Shown here piece by piece: positions 16,575 through 26,348 of a DNA stretch of 59,851 nt. Within the stretch, counting starts at the first letter, position 1. Each line of letters starts with the position of its first letter. The notes under the pieces are model-generated. The model searched no databases. It worked only from the letters and a program-made list of their open reading frames with translations, and was not told the DNA's origin. Source of the stretch: an uncultured Clostridia bacterium (lineage in GTDB: Bacteria > Bacillota > Clostridia > TANB77 > CAG-508); contig CATJWN010000025.1 of the NCBI GenBank assembly GCA_949745595.1, positions 1 to 59,851 on the forward strand, in the 5' to 3' direction. A program made the translations under genes and the position numbers.

Positions 16575-18086
16575 ATGGAGTTTGATAAAAAACAAATTAG
16601 AGCAATTTTTATAACTGGTATATTAATTTTATTTATTATATTGACTTTCCTTATTGGTAGTATAATTGCTATTAGTAGAAGTAATCAAACTAATAACAAT
16701 GTAAATATTACTGGTGGTTATAGTACGATTAAAGAATTAGTAGAACATTATGGTTGCAAATATAATAATGATACATATCGAGAAAATAGAGAGTTTCCAA
16801 CAGAAGTAAATTTAGTTTTTCAAAAGAAACTATATGAAAATGATGAGAGTCAAGAAGAATACTTTAATACGATTATAAAAGACATTGCTAAATTTGTAAA
16901 ATATACAAGCTTTCAAATGATAGATACAGAAAATGATATAACAATACAAGTAGTTTGCGCAAACGGAAGAATTGGTAAAACAATTATAAATGACATAGAA
17001 GATTATTTTATTTATAAAGAATCTGAAATGGAACTTACAAGATATAAAGAAATAGATACAACATCCTTAAGTACAGACATTGAGGCACTTAATTTCTTAA
17101 TTCAAAATGATTGGTCAGTAGATGTAAATTTTGGAACAAGAGAAAGTATATTTAGAAATTATAATATACATTTTGACGAAGGCATAGAGTATAGAAAAAT
17201 AGGTTCTAGTATATATAATGTTATATTTACAGACAGGTATCTAGGTCCAGTAGTTAATAATATTACAGTGGGAATGAGTTTATCTTCCATAGAACAAATT
17301 TTAGGAACACCTACTTTTAAAGATGATGATTTAGAAGTTATAGGTTATAAAGGTAGAGACATCTATGTTTTCTTTACTAAAAATGAAATCTCAGTTTATA
17401 AAAACAAAAGCTATAACTATGATGATTTTTGGGATTTAGTAGATGATTTCTTAGAAGATGATAACATGGAATTTAAAGATTTTATAAATGAGCTAACATA
17501 TATTTGGAAAGATTATAGCGAATATTCTTATGCAGAAGACTATATGTTTATGGCTTTTCCAAATAGGGGAGTAGAAATTAAATTAAACTATGATGATGTT
17601 AGTGGAATAATCTTATATAACAATATTAGTGAAGATTTAGATACTACGAAAAAATATTTACAAAACACAGAATTTATTTCAAGATTGCAAGTAGATAGTG
17701 TTTTGGAGGCAGAAAAAAGAAGGTTACAAGCAGATAAAACTTTAGAAGAAGAATGTATTAATATAGAAAAAGAATTAACAAATAAGAGTATGCTTTTCTA
17801 TAATAAATTAGAAAAAGATGATAGAGATATGACAATGAAAGTATATTTCTTATCTAAAAGCAACGAATTTCCAAGTAGAGAACTTATCAAAACAGTAGAT
17901 ACTTATGTGTGGATTTCAGATAATTATTTTGTTTATAGCATAGAGGGCGAAGGAATTTATCGTTTTGATGTAATAACAGGAGAAAATATACCACTTATTG
18001 AGAGGTCAGGAAGTCCATTTAAAATTGAAAGTTTTATGAATGATGTAATAACATATGATGGAAAAGAATTAGTTTTAGAGTTTTAG
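16575..18086 (+). CDS. Single-pass anchored protein, unknown family, with extra C-terminal domain
   Basis: The 503-residue protein starts one base after the previous stop. It has a membrane helix at about 10-32, then the domain it shares with its upstream paralogue (to about residue 370). A helical linker rich in Glu and Lys and a beta-rich end containing DTYVWISDNYFVYSIEGEG and YRFDVITGENIPL follow, resembling one or two blades of a propeller. Function unknown. The paralogue lacks the last domain. It is conserved in order with secretion genes, so probably a structural or sensing component. Confidence 0.7.
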   Translation: MEFDKKQIRAIFITGILILFIILTFLIGSIIAISRSNQTNNNVNITGGYSTIKELVEHYGCKYNNDTYRENREFPTEVNLVFQKKLYENDESQEEYFNTIIKDIAKFVKYTSFQMIDTENDITIQVVCANGRIGKTIINDIEDYFIYKESEMELTRYKEIDTTSLSTDIEALNFLIQNDWSVDVNFGTRESIFRNYNIHFDEGIEYRKIGSSIYNVIFTDRYLGPVVNNITVGMSLSSIEQILGTPTFKDDDLEVIGYKGRDIYVFFTKNEISVYKNKSYNYDDFWDLVDDFLEDDNMEFKDFINELTYIWKDYSEYSYAEDYMFMAFPNRGVEIKLNYDDVSGIILYNNISEDLDTTKKYLQNTEFISRLQVDSVLEAEKRRLQADKTLEEECINIEKELTNKSMLFYNKLEKDDRDMTMKVYFLSKSNEFPSRELIKTVDTYVWISDNYFVYSIEGEGIYRFDVITGENIPLIERSGSPFKIESFMNDVITYDGKELVLEF

Positions 18087-18103
18087 AAGAAAAGGAGAAA
18101 GTT

Positions 18104-21100
18104 ATGAAACTAGCGAAACGTTTAGGTTACAAGTTAATAATAGTTTTATGTATAATAGCTACATTTTGTTCTTTTATAGCTAGTACACCAGTGCACGCTA
18201 GTAAAGTAAACACAAGTGACTTCTATTATTCTGGAACATCAAAAGGTAGTTACACAGTAAGTAAAGGATTAATAGATACAATTATTGAAAGTTTAGGCGC
18301 TATTTTAGATTATTTGCTAGGCATTATGACTATGGGCTTTAGAATGGTGTTTGTTGGTTGGACAGCCTTGTTTGAGAGATGCTTGACCTTGATAATACAA
18401 GGTTTAAGTGGTGATGATGTTGAAGTGGATGGTGTAAGTGCAACAGGATTGTTTTCAGCAGATGGCTGGATTACTTTAGATGCAATATTCTTTAATCATG
18501 TACCACTTTTAGATATTAATTTCTTTAGATTTGAAACAATTGAAGGTTATGATAACTTAGGTTTTGAATTAGAAAATGCAGAAGGAGAACCAGTACAAGG
18601 AGCTGAAACTCCACAAAATTCACCTAGAGTTATTTATACAGAAGAAATACAAAATGAATCTGGCGAAGTAGGAACTGTGCAAGTAAGTGCTGTTCAGGGA
18701 AGAACAAATAACTTAAATGACGATCCACCAACAACTGAAGAAAATAAAAAAAGTTTAATAATAGTATTTAAAGAAGCAATAGCTGGTTGGTATTATACTA
18801 TAAGATTAATTTCTATTATGGTTATGCTTATATTTTTAATATATATTGGTATACAAATGGCCATTAAATCAACAGCAACAGATAAAGCTGTTTATAAAAA
18901 GATGTTAGCTGACTGGGTAGTAGGAATGTTACTTATATTTTGTATCCATTATATAATGCTTTTCATAATTACTTTTAATGAGGTATTAGTAGACCAAATT
19001 TCTAAACTAAGAACAGGCGCAACACCTCTTGCAGTATATGAATATGGCTTAAAAGAAAAAGCTCAAAAGCCAATAGAAAATGACGAATTAGAGCTTACTT
19101 TATATGATGAAGTAAAGACTAGAGCATATGACTTAAAAATGACTGTTGGAACAACAGGTATGATAATGTATATGGTTTTAGTTTATTACGCATGGAAATT
19201 TACTTTTATATATTTAAAAAGATATTTAACAGTGGCAGTTCTTGTAATAATGGCGCCACTGATTGCTGCTACTTACGCATATAATAAGGTACGATCAGGA
19301 AAAGCGCAGATTTTTTCAAGATGGCTTAAAGAATTTGCTTTTATAGTTTTATTGCAAAGTATTCATGCTTTAATGTATGTAACTTTTATGCAAACAGCAT
19401 TGGCATTATCTTTAGGCTCAATTTCTTCATTTATATTAGTATTATTGCTACTTAACTTTATGTGTAAAGCAGAAGGTATATTTAGAAAGATATTCGGAAT
19501 TGGAAATCAAGGTGCAGGATTATTAAATGATATAACAAACGGACCAGGATTAAGAGATACACTTAAAGCTGCTACAAATATTATGGCTGCAAAAGAAATT
19601 AAAAATCTTGCAGTTGGCTATACAAAAGGTGTAGCTAGTGCAATGACTAAACCAGCTAGAATGGCGGGAGAAGTAGCTTTTAAAGGACATATGGTTAAGA
19701 AAGCTGAACAATTGAATCAGATGGCTAAAGATTATGCTCAAGAAACAGGCAATTCATCAATTAAGAACTATAGTGATTATAAGAAATACATGCGTAATAG
19801 AAGAACACAAGCTAATGAAATTGGTAGTATGTTAACACAATTAGAAAGTGGCGAATTAAATATAGAATCAATGCAAAAGTATGTAGATTCTTTGCAAGAA
19901 GGCGAAGATATTACAGACATCAATGGAAACATTACTGGAGTAGTTACAGCAGAATATAAAGCAGAAATGCAAGCTAAAGTTGATAAATTAAAAGCTATAG
20001 CTAATATGAGTGATAAAGAGAAAGATGCTTGGAGAGCAGATTATAATAAATTATATAATAAAAAAGGTCAGCTTAAAGGATTGTCTATATATCTTTCAGA
20101 AAAGTGGGAAGATATATTTGATCCAAGTGTGTATACTGAAGCTGTTACAAATGAAAAAGGAGAGGTAGTTTCATATCAAGCTATTAAAACAGAAAGACAG
20201 GGCTTTAGAAAACTTGATAGTGTTGGTAAGAGATTATCAAAAAGATTAAAATTAAAGAATATTGCTAATATAAGCAAAGAAGAGAAAAAACATTTGGAAG
20301 AACAAGTTGAACATGTTAAAAATGCGATTGGTGGGTTTGCTGGAATTTTAACAGGTATACCATTATTAGTAGCAGAACCTTCTGCTGGTATGGTGGCAAT
20401 GAGTTATGGTATAGGTCATTCATCTAAATTGTTATCTGGTAAAGGCAGAAGCTACCAAAGAGGTATATCAGGATATTCAATAGATAGAAACGGCAATTAT
20501 TCTTTTAATAGATTTGAAGGTACAAGTACAAGAACTATAGCACGTGGTGCTAAAAAGATGGCTGAAGAGCAAGTAGCAGAAATTACAAGAGACCATATGA
20601 ATCATGATATTAATGTGAGGAAGAGAGTTGAAAAAAATCATCCTAAACTAGCAGAGAGATTGAAAAAAGCAGCTAGGGATAATAGTGCAGCTCTTGGAAC
20701 TGGTGCTGCTACAGTAGCAGGCTTTAGTGTGCTTGGTGCTCCGCCTGTTGCAATAGCGGCAGGAGCTATTGCGGGTGCGAGATTTACTGGTAGAGCCTTG
20801 AGAAATAGTAGAATGATGGATAATGCATGGGCAAGATATAACGAGAGTATGAGAGTTATTAATAAGGCTAATAGAAAAGCTTATGAGAAGAGACTTGAGA
20901 AAGGTCATATGGATGACTACATGGATGTCCTTGCAGAACGCTATTTTGAAATAGAAAAAGACGAATTTCATAGTGATGCTGTAAGACACGCAGAAGAGTT
21001 TGAAAGTGAATATAAAGCAGCAGTTTTAGCAATGGAAATGGCAATTGAAGAGAAAAGTAGCCAAGAACTATTAAGAGATAGTGGTTATGATGTTTCACTT

Positions 21101-22204
21101 GATGGAGAAGTTGAAGGTCATGATGAAACTCTTAAAATTTCTCAGACTGCAGAAAACCAATTAATAGAAAAAGCACTTGTTACATATGCAGTACAAACTG
21201 GTACTATGGATATTTCTAAGATAGTTGTTGATGACAAGATGGATAGAATAGAAACTATCTTGAAAACAGATTTAATGACAAGAGGGCTTGTTACTCAGGG
21301 CACAGATATAAAAGATGTTATTCAAAATTTAGATTCAAAAGTAAAAGATGCACAAGTAAAAATAGTTAAAGATAAGAGAAATGAATCAGCTGTTGAAGAT
21401 AGATTAGCTGGAGATGCGATTGTTAGCTTGATGCAAGAGCAAGGTATTACTGATCCAACTAAAATTTCTAATGATCAAGCTATGCAAAAATTTGCTGAGA
21501 TGTATCAGACTAAAACAGCTGAATCAATAAAATCAAGTACTCAAACAAATGATGTACTTAGTCAGTTAAATGCGCAAAAACCTGAACAAACAGAAGATGT
21601 GCCAAAAGCTTTTGATATAGATAGAATGAAAAAAAGAGCAACAACTGCAATTCAAGCTAGAAAAGCAAGTTTTTCAGATATGGCTAAGAAATCTATTGAT
21701 GATAGTGTGGCAGCGCAGTTAAGAGAAACTATAAAGAAGAAACAAAAATTAGAATTAGATACACAGATATTAGATCATGAGGCAAAATTAAATAAGCAAA
21801 AGAAGACAGAAAGTACTGGAATATCAGAATTATTTTCTAATCAAAATGGTGGCGTAGACAGTTCAGCAGATGGATCTTCTGCTTTTCAGCCAAGTGGTGC
21901 AGAAGATATTATTAAGATGTTACAGCTTCAAACACAATTACATCAGGATAAAAAGAAAATGCAATTAGTTGATGCCAAAACAAGAGAACAAAAGAAGGAA
22001 AGAGCAGCTTTATATCAAGAAATATCTGCTAGTAGGGCAGAAGCTTCTTCTGATGGTTCAAGAAGAGTAGATAGAGTAGCGGATGGTTCAAGACAAGTAG
22101 GTAGAGCAACAGGAGGCTCACAAAGAGGAAGAGGAGTACAAAGAGAGGCTCCACCAGTAGCATTAAATGTTACTGAGATAATAGAAAATTTGAAAAGACA
22201 ATAA
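18104..22204 (+). CDS. VirB6-like membrane protein B with long soluble tail
   Basis: The 1366-residue protein has a signal peptide ending near VHA (residue 31), about six membrane helices with the shared VirB6-like core (AGWYYTIRL near 228, YKKMLADW, LHYIM-type IHYIM, APLIAATYAYNK) to about residue 460, and then roughly 900 soluble residues. The tail has a glycine/alanine-rich stretch (about 745-905), coiled-coil regions and a low-complexity end with DGSR-type repeats (about 1315-1350). Extended VirB6 proteins are known in some type IV systems. Whether the tail is inside or outside the cell depends on the helix count and cannot be settled here. Confidence 0.75.
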   Translation: MKLAKRLGYKLIIVLCIIATFCSFIASTPVHASKVNTSDFYYSGTSKGSYTVSKGLIDTIIESLGAILDYLLGIMTMGFRMVFVGWTALFERCLTLIIQGLSGDDVEVDGVSATGLFSADGWITLDAIFFNHVPLLDINFFRFETIEGYDNLGFELENAEGEPVQGAETPQNSPRVIYTEEIQNESGEVGTVQVSAVQGRTNNLNDDPPTTEENKKSLIIVFKEAIAGWYYTIRLISIMVMLIFLIYIGIQMAIKSTATDKAVYKKMLADWVVGMLLIFCIHYIMLFIITFNEVLVDQISKLRTGATPLAVYEYGLKEKAQKPIENDELELTLYDEVKTRAYDLKMTVGTTGMIMYMVLVYYAWKFTFIYLKRYLTVAVLVIMAPLIAATYAYNKVRSGKAQIFSRWLKEFAFIVLLQSIHALMYVTFMQTALALSLGSISSFILVLLLLNFMCKAEGIFRKIFGIGNQGAGLLNDITNGPGLRDTLKAATNIMAAKEIKNLAVGYTKGVASAMTKPARMAGEVAFKGHMVKKAEQLNQMAKDYAQETGNSSIKNYSDYKKYMRNRRTQANEIGSMLTQLESGELNIESMQKYVDSLQEGEDITDINGNITGVVTAEYKAEMQAKVDKLKAIANMSDKEKDAWRADYNKLYNKKGQLKGLSIYLSEKWEDIFDPSVYTEAVTNEKGEVVSYQAIKTERQGFRKLDSVGKRLSKRLKLKNIANISKEEKKHLEEQVEHVKNAIGGFAGILTGIPLLVAEPSAGMVAMSYGIGHSSKLLSGKGRSYQRGISGYSIDRNGNYSFNRFEGTSTRTIARGAKKMAEEQVAEITRDHMNHDINVRKRVEKNHPKLAERLKKAARDNSAALGTGAATVAGFSVLGAPPVAIAAGAIAGARFTGRALRNSRMMDNAWARYNESMRVINKANRKAYEKRLEKGHMDDYMDVLAERYFEIEKDEFHSDAVRHAEEFESEYKAAVLAMEMAIEEKSSQELLRDSGYDVSLDGEVEGHDETLKISQTAENQLIEKALVTYAVQTGTMDISKIVVDDKMDRIETILKTDLMTRGLVTQGTDIKDVIQNLDSKVKDAQVKIVKDKRNESAVEDRLAGDAIVSLMQEQGITDPTKISNDQAMQKFAEMYQTKTAESIKSSTQTNDVLSQLNAQKPEQTEDVPKAFDIDRMKKRATTAIQARKASFSDMAKKSIDDSVAAQLRETIKKKQKLELDTQILDHEAKLNKQKKTESTGISELFSNQNGGVDSSADGSSAFQPSGAEDIIKMLQLQTQLHQDKKKMQLVDAKTREQKKERAALYQEISASRAEASSDGSRRVDRVADGSRQVGRATGGSQRGRGVQREAPPVALNVTEIIENLKRQ

Positions 22205-22228
22205 ATTTTAATAAGGTTGGTATTAAAA

Positions 22229-24757
22229 ATGAAAAGAATTTTGAAAAAAGGATTAATTAGTATTTTAATAGTGCTAATATTAGTCAACTCAATATCAGCA
22301 AATACAGTTAATGTATCCTATGCTGCTTTTGGGTTGGGTGATATATTTAGTGGACTTATTGGCGTAATAACTTGGATACCAAGGGCACTTATGATGGCTG
22401 GATTAATGGGTGTAAACAAGTTAATAACCGCATTTGCTGCATTTGGATTAGATGGAATAGAGGGATATGGTTTAAATGATGTCATAGATCCTTTTGGTAT
22501 AGCTGATGTTGCTTACTTAAGCCCATTTCATATATTTTTCAACAAAATAGCATTATTAGATGTTAACTTCTTAAATTTTAATAACTTGGAAAGTGGTGGA
22601 ACAGTAGAAACCTTTAGAACAGCAGTTGCAGGATGGTATTATACAATGAGATTAATCGCGTGTATGGTACTTGCTGTAATACTAATCTATATAGGTATTA
22701 GAATGGCAATTTCAACAATTGCTTCTGAAAAAGCAATGTATAAGAAGATGTTAGTAGACTGGATGACATCACTTGCGTTATTATTCTTGTTACACTATAT
22801 TATGTTATTTACATTTGCTTGTAATGAAGCATTAATTAAAGCAATAGAAGCTGTTTGTGATGAATCTAATATAACAAATCTTATGGGTACATTACAAAGA
22901 GAATCTTTTGGAATTCAAATAGTAGAAGCAGTAGCAGCAATGATTTTATTTGGTATTATAATTGGTCAGACAGTTTCATTCTTATTTGCTTATGTAAAAC
23001 GTATGCTTACGATAGGATTTTTGATAATGATTGCTCCACTTATTACTATTACATATTCAATAGATAAAATCGGAGATGGAAAAGCACAAGCATTAAATAC
23101 TTGGCTTAAAGAATTTGTATACAATATTTTAATCCAACCATTTCATTGTATACTATTTGCAGCTTTTGCAAGTGTTGCTATGGCACTTATTGAAGATTCA
23201 ACAGGATCAGTTTTAGCAATTTTTGAAGATGCAAGTATAGGAGCATTAATTTTAGCAATATGTTGTATACAATTTATTAAAACAGGTGAAGAATTAGTTA
23301 AAAAGATATTTGGTTTTGGTCAAGCATCATCACTTACTACAATGGCAGCTGGTGCAGCTATGACAATGGCAGCAATTAATAAAGGTAGTTCAGCAGGTCA
23401 GGCAATTGGCTCTGGAGCAGCAAAGGCCAAAAACTTTATTGCAAATAATAGTGATAAAATTTCAAAAGCAACTGGAAAATTATCTAAAGCAACTGGAAAT
23501 TTAACTAAAAAATTTGATAAATTTGAAAGAAATGCGGATGGAACCATCAAGACTGTAAATGGTCAAGCAGTATTAACTGCACGTGGTAGAAGAATTGCCG
23601 AGAAAAAGGCAGAAAAAAGAACAGATAAAGAAGCTGAGAGTAATAGATATTTAAGAGAAAGTCAAGATGGATATGCAGCAAGACATGATCAAAATTATAT
23701 TAATATTGCAAATGAAATGGCTAATAAGAACATAAAAAATAAAGTATTAACAGCAAAAAATACTACTGCTGCTAAAATGAAAGAAAAGAAGGAGAAAAAA
23801 GAAGAAGCAAGATTTGAAAAATACAAACAATCACATCCACAGCCAGCAGGAATGAGCGATGAAGATTATAAAAAACAATATCAAGAAGATAAGAAGAATA
23901 CTAAATTAAGAAAAATAGGTAGAGCAGTTGGAAGTGTTACAGACTCTGCTGTAGGATTCCTTGGCGAACATGGACAAGATATTGCAAAAATGCAGGCAGG
24001 ATTTGTTATGGCTACAATTGGTATGGGTGCAGGAGGAATGTCTGGTGCACTTATAGGAGCTAAATTCGGAAGTGGTGTTGCACAAGGTTATATGGCAAAT
24101 ACTAACGAAACTTTACAAAGTGAAAATAGAGCTATAGCTGCGGCAGTTAAGCAATTAGCTGATGATCCTGACAATCTTGATATGGAAGCAAAGGTTTATG
24201 GATTATATGCTACAGCTCAAAATGGTGGATTTGATAAAGTAGAAGAAAAATTAGATAAGATATTAGATAAGATTTCGGGATTAACAACAGCACAAAAACA
24301 AGATTTTAAAAATAAATTTAGTATGCAGGTATTAAAAAATCCAGCAGCAATAAACAAAGAATATTTAACAGATATGGCTAGACAATTTTGTAAAAACGAA
24401 GACGGAACAGTTAATGAAGATGCTGCAACAGCAACTTTTTCAGGTTTGAAACAATATGCACAGTTAGCAACTGATGCAAAATTTGCTCAAAGTATAACGA
24501 ATGCAACAAGTACAAGAACTATAGAGCAAGTAGCTATGGCAGTATCTTATGTTAATAATAGTACTACTATTAATAATAACAATACTGTAGAGCAAACTGT
24601 TAATGTAGAGCAAACAACATTTAATGAACAAGAAGCAATGAGAAGAGCAGAACAAGTAGCACAAGCGGAAAGAGATCGTGCTATGAGTCAAGCAGGTGCA
24701 ATGCCACAACAGCATTCAAGGGATATACCACAACCAGATCAAGATAGTGATAACTAA
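22229..24757 (+). CDS. VirB6-like membrane protein C with soluble tail
   Basis: I use the ATG at 22229 in place of an upstream TTG at 22217. The protein of 842 residues has a signal peptide, an early hydrophobic segment, the shared core (AGWYYTMRL, YIGIRMAIS, YKKMLVDW, LHYIM, APLITITYSIDKIGDG) to about residue 380, and a charged tail. In the tail, Lys/Glu-rich coiled coils flank a glycine-rich hydrophobic patch (about 590-635). The end is Asn/Gln/Thr-rich (TINNNNTVEQTVNVEQ) followed by a helix rich in Arg, Glu and Ala. Same architecture as protein B, with a shorter tail. Confidence 0.75.
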   Translation: MKRILKKGLISILIVLILVNSISANTVNVSYAAFGLGDIFSGLIGVITWIPRALMMAGLMGVNKLITAFAAFGLDGIEGYGLNDVIDPFGIADVAYLSPFHIFFNKIALLDVNFLNFNNLESGGTVETFRTAVAGWYYTMRLIACMVLAVILIYIGIRMAISTIASEKAMYKKMLVDWMTSLALLFLLHYIMLFTFACNEALIKAIEAVCDESNITNLMGTLQRESFGIQIVEAVAAMILFGIIIGQTVSFLFAYVKRMLTIGFLIMIAPLITITYSIDKIGDGKAQALNTWLKEFVYNILIQPFHCILFAAFASVAMALIEDSTGSVLAIFEDASIGALILAICCIQFIKTGEELVKKIFGFGQASSLTTMAAGAAMTMAAINKGSSAGQAIGSGAAKAKNFIANNSDKISKATGKLSKATGNLTKKFDKFERNADGTIKTVNGQAVLTARGRRIAEKKAEKRTDKEAESNRYLRESQDGYAARHDQNYINIANEMANKNIKNKVLTAKNTTAAKMKEKKEKKEEARFEKYKQSHPQPAGMSDEDYKKQYQEDKKNTKLRKIGRAVGSVTDSAVGFLGEHGQDIAKMQAGFVMATIGMGAGGMSGALIGAKFGSGVAQGYMANTNETLQSENRAIAAAVKQLADDPDNLDMEAKVYGLYATAQNGGFDKVEEKLDKILDKISGLTTAQKQDFKNKFSMQVLKNPAAINKEYLTDMARQFCKNEDGTVNEDAATATFSGLKQYAQLATDAKFAQSITNATSTRTIEQVAMAVSYVNNSTTINNNNTVEQTVNVEQTTFNEQEAMRRAEQVAQAERDRAMSQAGAMPQQHSRDIPQPDQDSDN

Positions 24758-24793
24758 AGAATAAAATAAATTTATTAAAAGGTAAATAAAATT

Positions 24794-25348
24794 ATGAGTA
24801 AAAAAAGGCAAAAGAAACCTAATATGTCTATTGTATTTATAGCTGTTGTAGTAATATTAGCTTTACTAATAATTATAGCTATAAGTAATGCTATATCAGG
24901 AGGTAAAAGAGTACAGTATGAAGGAAAATTACCTTCTGATATAAAAGTTGATTCAGGAAGAGATGCAAATATTGTTGTAAACGAAAATGAATCAGAAATG
25001 TCACGTTTAAAAGGAATGACTGAAAGAGCAAGAATAGAATATTATGTAACAAAATTTATGGATTATGTTGAAGCAGAAGATTATGAAAATGCTTATGATT
25101 TGTTAAATAATGACTATAAAAATAATTATTTTCAAAGTAGAACAAAATTTGAAGAATATGCAGATAAAAACTTTTCAAAAATGATGGATATAGATTACAC
25201 TAATTTTGAAAGAAGTGGCGATGTATACGTTATTTGGATGACAGTAACAGATGCTATAAATGGTGGTCCAAATTCAGGAAAAGAGTTTAATTTTGTAGTA
25301 AAAGAAAATGATTATAATGATTTTGAACTATCATTTAGTGCTAATTAG
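24794..25348 (+). CDS. VirB8/TcpC-like anchored protein 1
   Basis: The 184-residue protein has a basic N-terminus (SKKRQKKPN), one membrane helix (about 10-31) and an exported domain. Its pattern (YYVTKFMDYVEAEDYENAYDLLNNDYKNNYF, then a three-strand sheet) fits the NTF2-like fold of VirB8 and TcpC. In Gram-positive conjugation machines such proteins form the part outside the membrane. The next gene encodes a second protein of the same plan. Confidence 0.65.
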   Translation: MSKKRQKKPNMSIVFIAVVVILALLIIIAISNAISGGKRVQYEGKLPSDIKVDSGRDANIVVNENESEMSRLKGMTERARIEYYVTKFMDYVEAEDYENAYDLLNNDYKNNYFQSRTKFEEYADKNFSKMMDIDYTNFERSGDVYVIWMTVTDAINGGPNSGKEFNFVVKENDYNDFELSFSAN

Positions 25349-25362
25349 TTGGAGGTTTGTAT

Positions 25363-26328
25363 ATGCAATTACCAATAGAAGTAAGATTAAAAATAAGACA
25401 TTGGTTTAAAAAGTATGGAAAAATATTGTTTTTTATAGTTGTAGCTTGGTCTGTAATATTTATAGTAAATAAATTTTTAGGAGATTATCAGACAGAAGAA
25501 GCGCCTAATACAACTTTTACTCCACAAGTATCTGTTATGTCTTCAAGTGAAAAGGTAAGCCAAAAGGTTCAAACTACTGCAGAAGATTTTATTGAAGCTT
25601 ATGTAGATGCATGTAATCAAGGTAAATATCAAAAAGCTTTTGCTATGTTATCTGAAGAATGTAAAAAATATGAGTTTAAAGATGACGTAGAAAACTTTGC
25701 AGCACATGTATTAGAAAAAATGCCTTCACCTAAAAAATATAGCATACAAAATTATTCAAATACTAAAGGATATTATATATATGAAGTAAAATATTTTGAT
25801 GATATATTAGCAACAGGTCTTACAAATTCGGAATATACATTTACGACAGAGAAATTAGTTTTATCAAAAAGCTCAAAAGGCGGTTTTGAAATAGCAGTTG
25901 GAAACTTTATTGAATATAGAGACATAAAGAGTGTTGCAGAAAATGATTTTTTGAAGATAGATATAAAGAATTGTTTAGTTAGATATAGTACAGAAACATA
26001 TGAAATTCAATTAACAAATAGAAGTGATTATACAATTGTTGTAGCAGATAATTATCAGGAAGATGAAGTGGCATTAGTGCTTTCAGGAGAATACAGAGGA
26101 ACTGATAATACAAATACAACAATAGTTTTAGCTCCAGAAGAAAGTATTACGGTAAAACTAGGATTTATGAAATTTATAGATGATAATGACGAGACACAAA
26201 GTATTTTATTTAATAATGTAAGAGTATTAGAAGAATATTCTGGAGTAGATGCTTCACAAGATATTAAAAAAGTAGAAATAGACAAAGCAATAGATAAATT
26301 TAGTATGAATATACCTGTAAAAAAGTAG
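25363..26328 (+). CDS. VirB8/TcpC-like anchored protein 2, two domains
   Basis: I start at the ATG at 25363 (GGAGG 7 bases before), giving 321 residues; an earlier in-frame TTG lies too close to the site. After a membrane helix (about 17-36) comes an NTF2-like domain (AEDFIEAYVDACNQGKYQKAFAMLSEE) and a beta-rich second domain with the stretch LVRYSTETYEIQLTNRSDYT, resembling an immunoglobulin-like fold. Two domains per chain resembles TcpC, which carries two NTF2-like domains, though the second here looks different. Confidence 0.65.
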   Translation: MQLPIEVRLKIRHWFKKYGKILFFIVVAWSVIFIVNKFLGDYQTEEAPNTTFTPQVSVMSSSEKVSQKVQTTAEDFIEAYVDACNQGKYQKAFAMLSEECKKYEFKDDVENFAAHVLEKMPSPKKYSIQNYSNTKGYYIYEVKYFDDILATGLTNSEYTFTTEKLVLSKSSKGGFEIAVGNFIEYRDIKSVAENDFLKIDIKNCLVRYSTETYEIQLTNRSDYTIVVADNYQEDEVALVLSGEYRGTDNTNTTIVLAPEESITVKLGFMKFIDDNDETQSILFNNVRVLEEYSGVDASQDIKKVEIDKAIDKFSMNIPVKK

Positions 26329-26348
26329 CAGAAAAGAGGTGATAGAAG

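Noticed and set aside
20648..21098. Reverse-strand ORFs in the VirB6-like tail
   Set aside because: Ser/His/Cys-rich shadows without start sites; the forward frame is continuous.
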